From contig PMKW01000067.1 in NCBI GenBank assembly GCA_003157895.1, positions 527 to 5,688 of the forward strand: DNA of 5,162 nucleotides. Direction: 5' to 3'. Source of the DNA: Methanoregula sp. (lineage in GTDB: Archaea; Halobacteriota; Methanomicrobia; Methanomicrobiales; Methanospirillaceae). The notes under the pieces were generated by a model that did not search any database, was not told where the DNA came from, and saw nothing but the letters and a program-made list of their open reading frames with translations. Position numbers and translations under genes: made by a program. Positions 5,028 through 5,162 of the stretch are shown one piece after another; position 1 is the stretch's first letter; every line of letters begins with the position of its first letter.

Positions 5028-5162
5028 ATGTTTGATGTGGTGACAGGCGGGGCCGGGTTCATCGGATCCCATCTGGTGGACACGCTGGTCGCGCAGGGTA
5101 ATGAGGTACTTGTCATTGACTCGCTTGCTGCCGGGCGCAGGGAAACAATTGCCCGGCATATC
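5028..5162 (+). CDS. NAD-dependent sugar-nucleotide epimerase/dehydratase, N-terminus (3' truncated by window)
   Basis: 45 residues are visible before the window ends. They form the first half of an extended SDR Rossmann fold: [12 protein letters not shown] (5-16) is the TGxxGxxG dinucleotide-binding loop, and [13 protein letters not shown] (27-39) supplies the acidic D31 that binds the NAD ribose, followed by the SxGRRE turn common in archaeal UDP-glucose 4-epimerase-like proteins. Likely role: cytoplasmic interconversion or dehydration of a nucleotide sugar for surface glycans or protein glycosylation, but the substrate cannot be told from the N-terminus. The start is ATG 5028, or GTG 5025 directly before it; both are in frame and the weak AGGT site does not decide. 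It is transcribed away from marker 12. Confidence 0.85.
   Translation, partial: MFDVVTGGAGFIGSHLVDTLVAQGNEVLVIDSLAAGRRETIARHI

Noticed and set aside
4989..5159. N-terminal extension of the marker 12 reading frame by 57 residues
   Set aside because: It is antisense to the clear Rossmann-fold start of the epimerase, lacks family resemblance, and ATG 4988 has a ribosome binding site and the conserved MFIGIDHGTT start.
1..5162. CRISPR arrays, insertion sequences, tRNA or rRNA genes
   Set aside because: No regularly spaced direct repeats, no transposase or terminal inverted repeats, and no cloverleaf-like or rRNA-like sequence seen on either strand by eye.

Overview
The window looks like a piece of a methanogenic archaeon, most likely order Methanomicrobiales (Methanoregula/Methanosphaerula-like). 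Three things point there: a four-subunit pyruvate:ferredoxin oxidoreductase encoded in the gamma-delta-alpha-beta order typical of methanogens, an adjacent gene of the 'methanogenesis marker protein 12' (UPF0285) family, and archaeal-style signals (an A/T-rich box A, poly-T stretches instead of long GC hairpins, strong GGAG-type ribosome binding sites). The placement to order is inference from protein style and about 55% GC coding DNA; no rRNA is present to confirm it.

Layout, left to right. Positions 1-195 (+) hold the 3' end of a small, AT-rich gene for a membrane-anchored SHOCT-domain protein. Positions 196-433 are a convergent intergenic region with poly-T/poly-A stretches and a 16-bp near-palindrome. 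Positions 434-934 (-) encode a META (HslJ-like) domain lipoprotein. Positions 935-1209 are a gap with a possible terminator, promoter elements and one very doubtful mini-ORF. Positions 1210-4074 (-) are the compact por operon, transcribed right to left as porC, porD, porA, porB. Positions 4116-4988 (-) encode the marker 12 protein, an ASKHA-type (sugar kinase/Hsp70/actin fold) protein of unknown function. At 5028 a divergent (+) gene for an NAD-dependent sugar-nucleotide epimerase/dehydratase begins and runs off the right edge.

How the genes work together. The Por subunits interconvert acetyl-CoA + CO2 + reduced ferredoxin and pyruvate + CoA; in hydrogenotrophic methanogens the physiological direction is mainly pyruvate synthesis for carbon assimilation. 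The por genes are translationally coupled (1-nt overlap, 0-nt and 1-nt gaps) with ribosome binding sites inside the preceding genes. A good TATA-like box right after the marker 12 stop codon suggests por has its own promoter even though marker 12 lies only 41 bp upstream on the same strand. The META lipoprotein is on the same strand but 275 bp downstream and is probably a separate unit.

I found no mobile element, CRISPR array, tRNA or rRNA. I did not find a convincing undescribed system; the most open-ended items are the function of marker 12 beside por, the short divergent control region at 4989-5027, and the small-ORF/RNA candidates in the two intergenic gaps.
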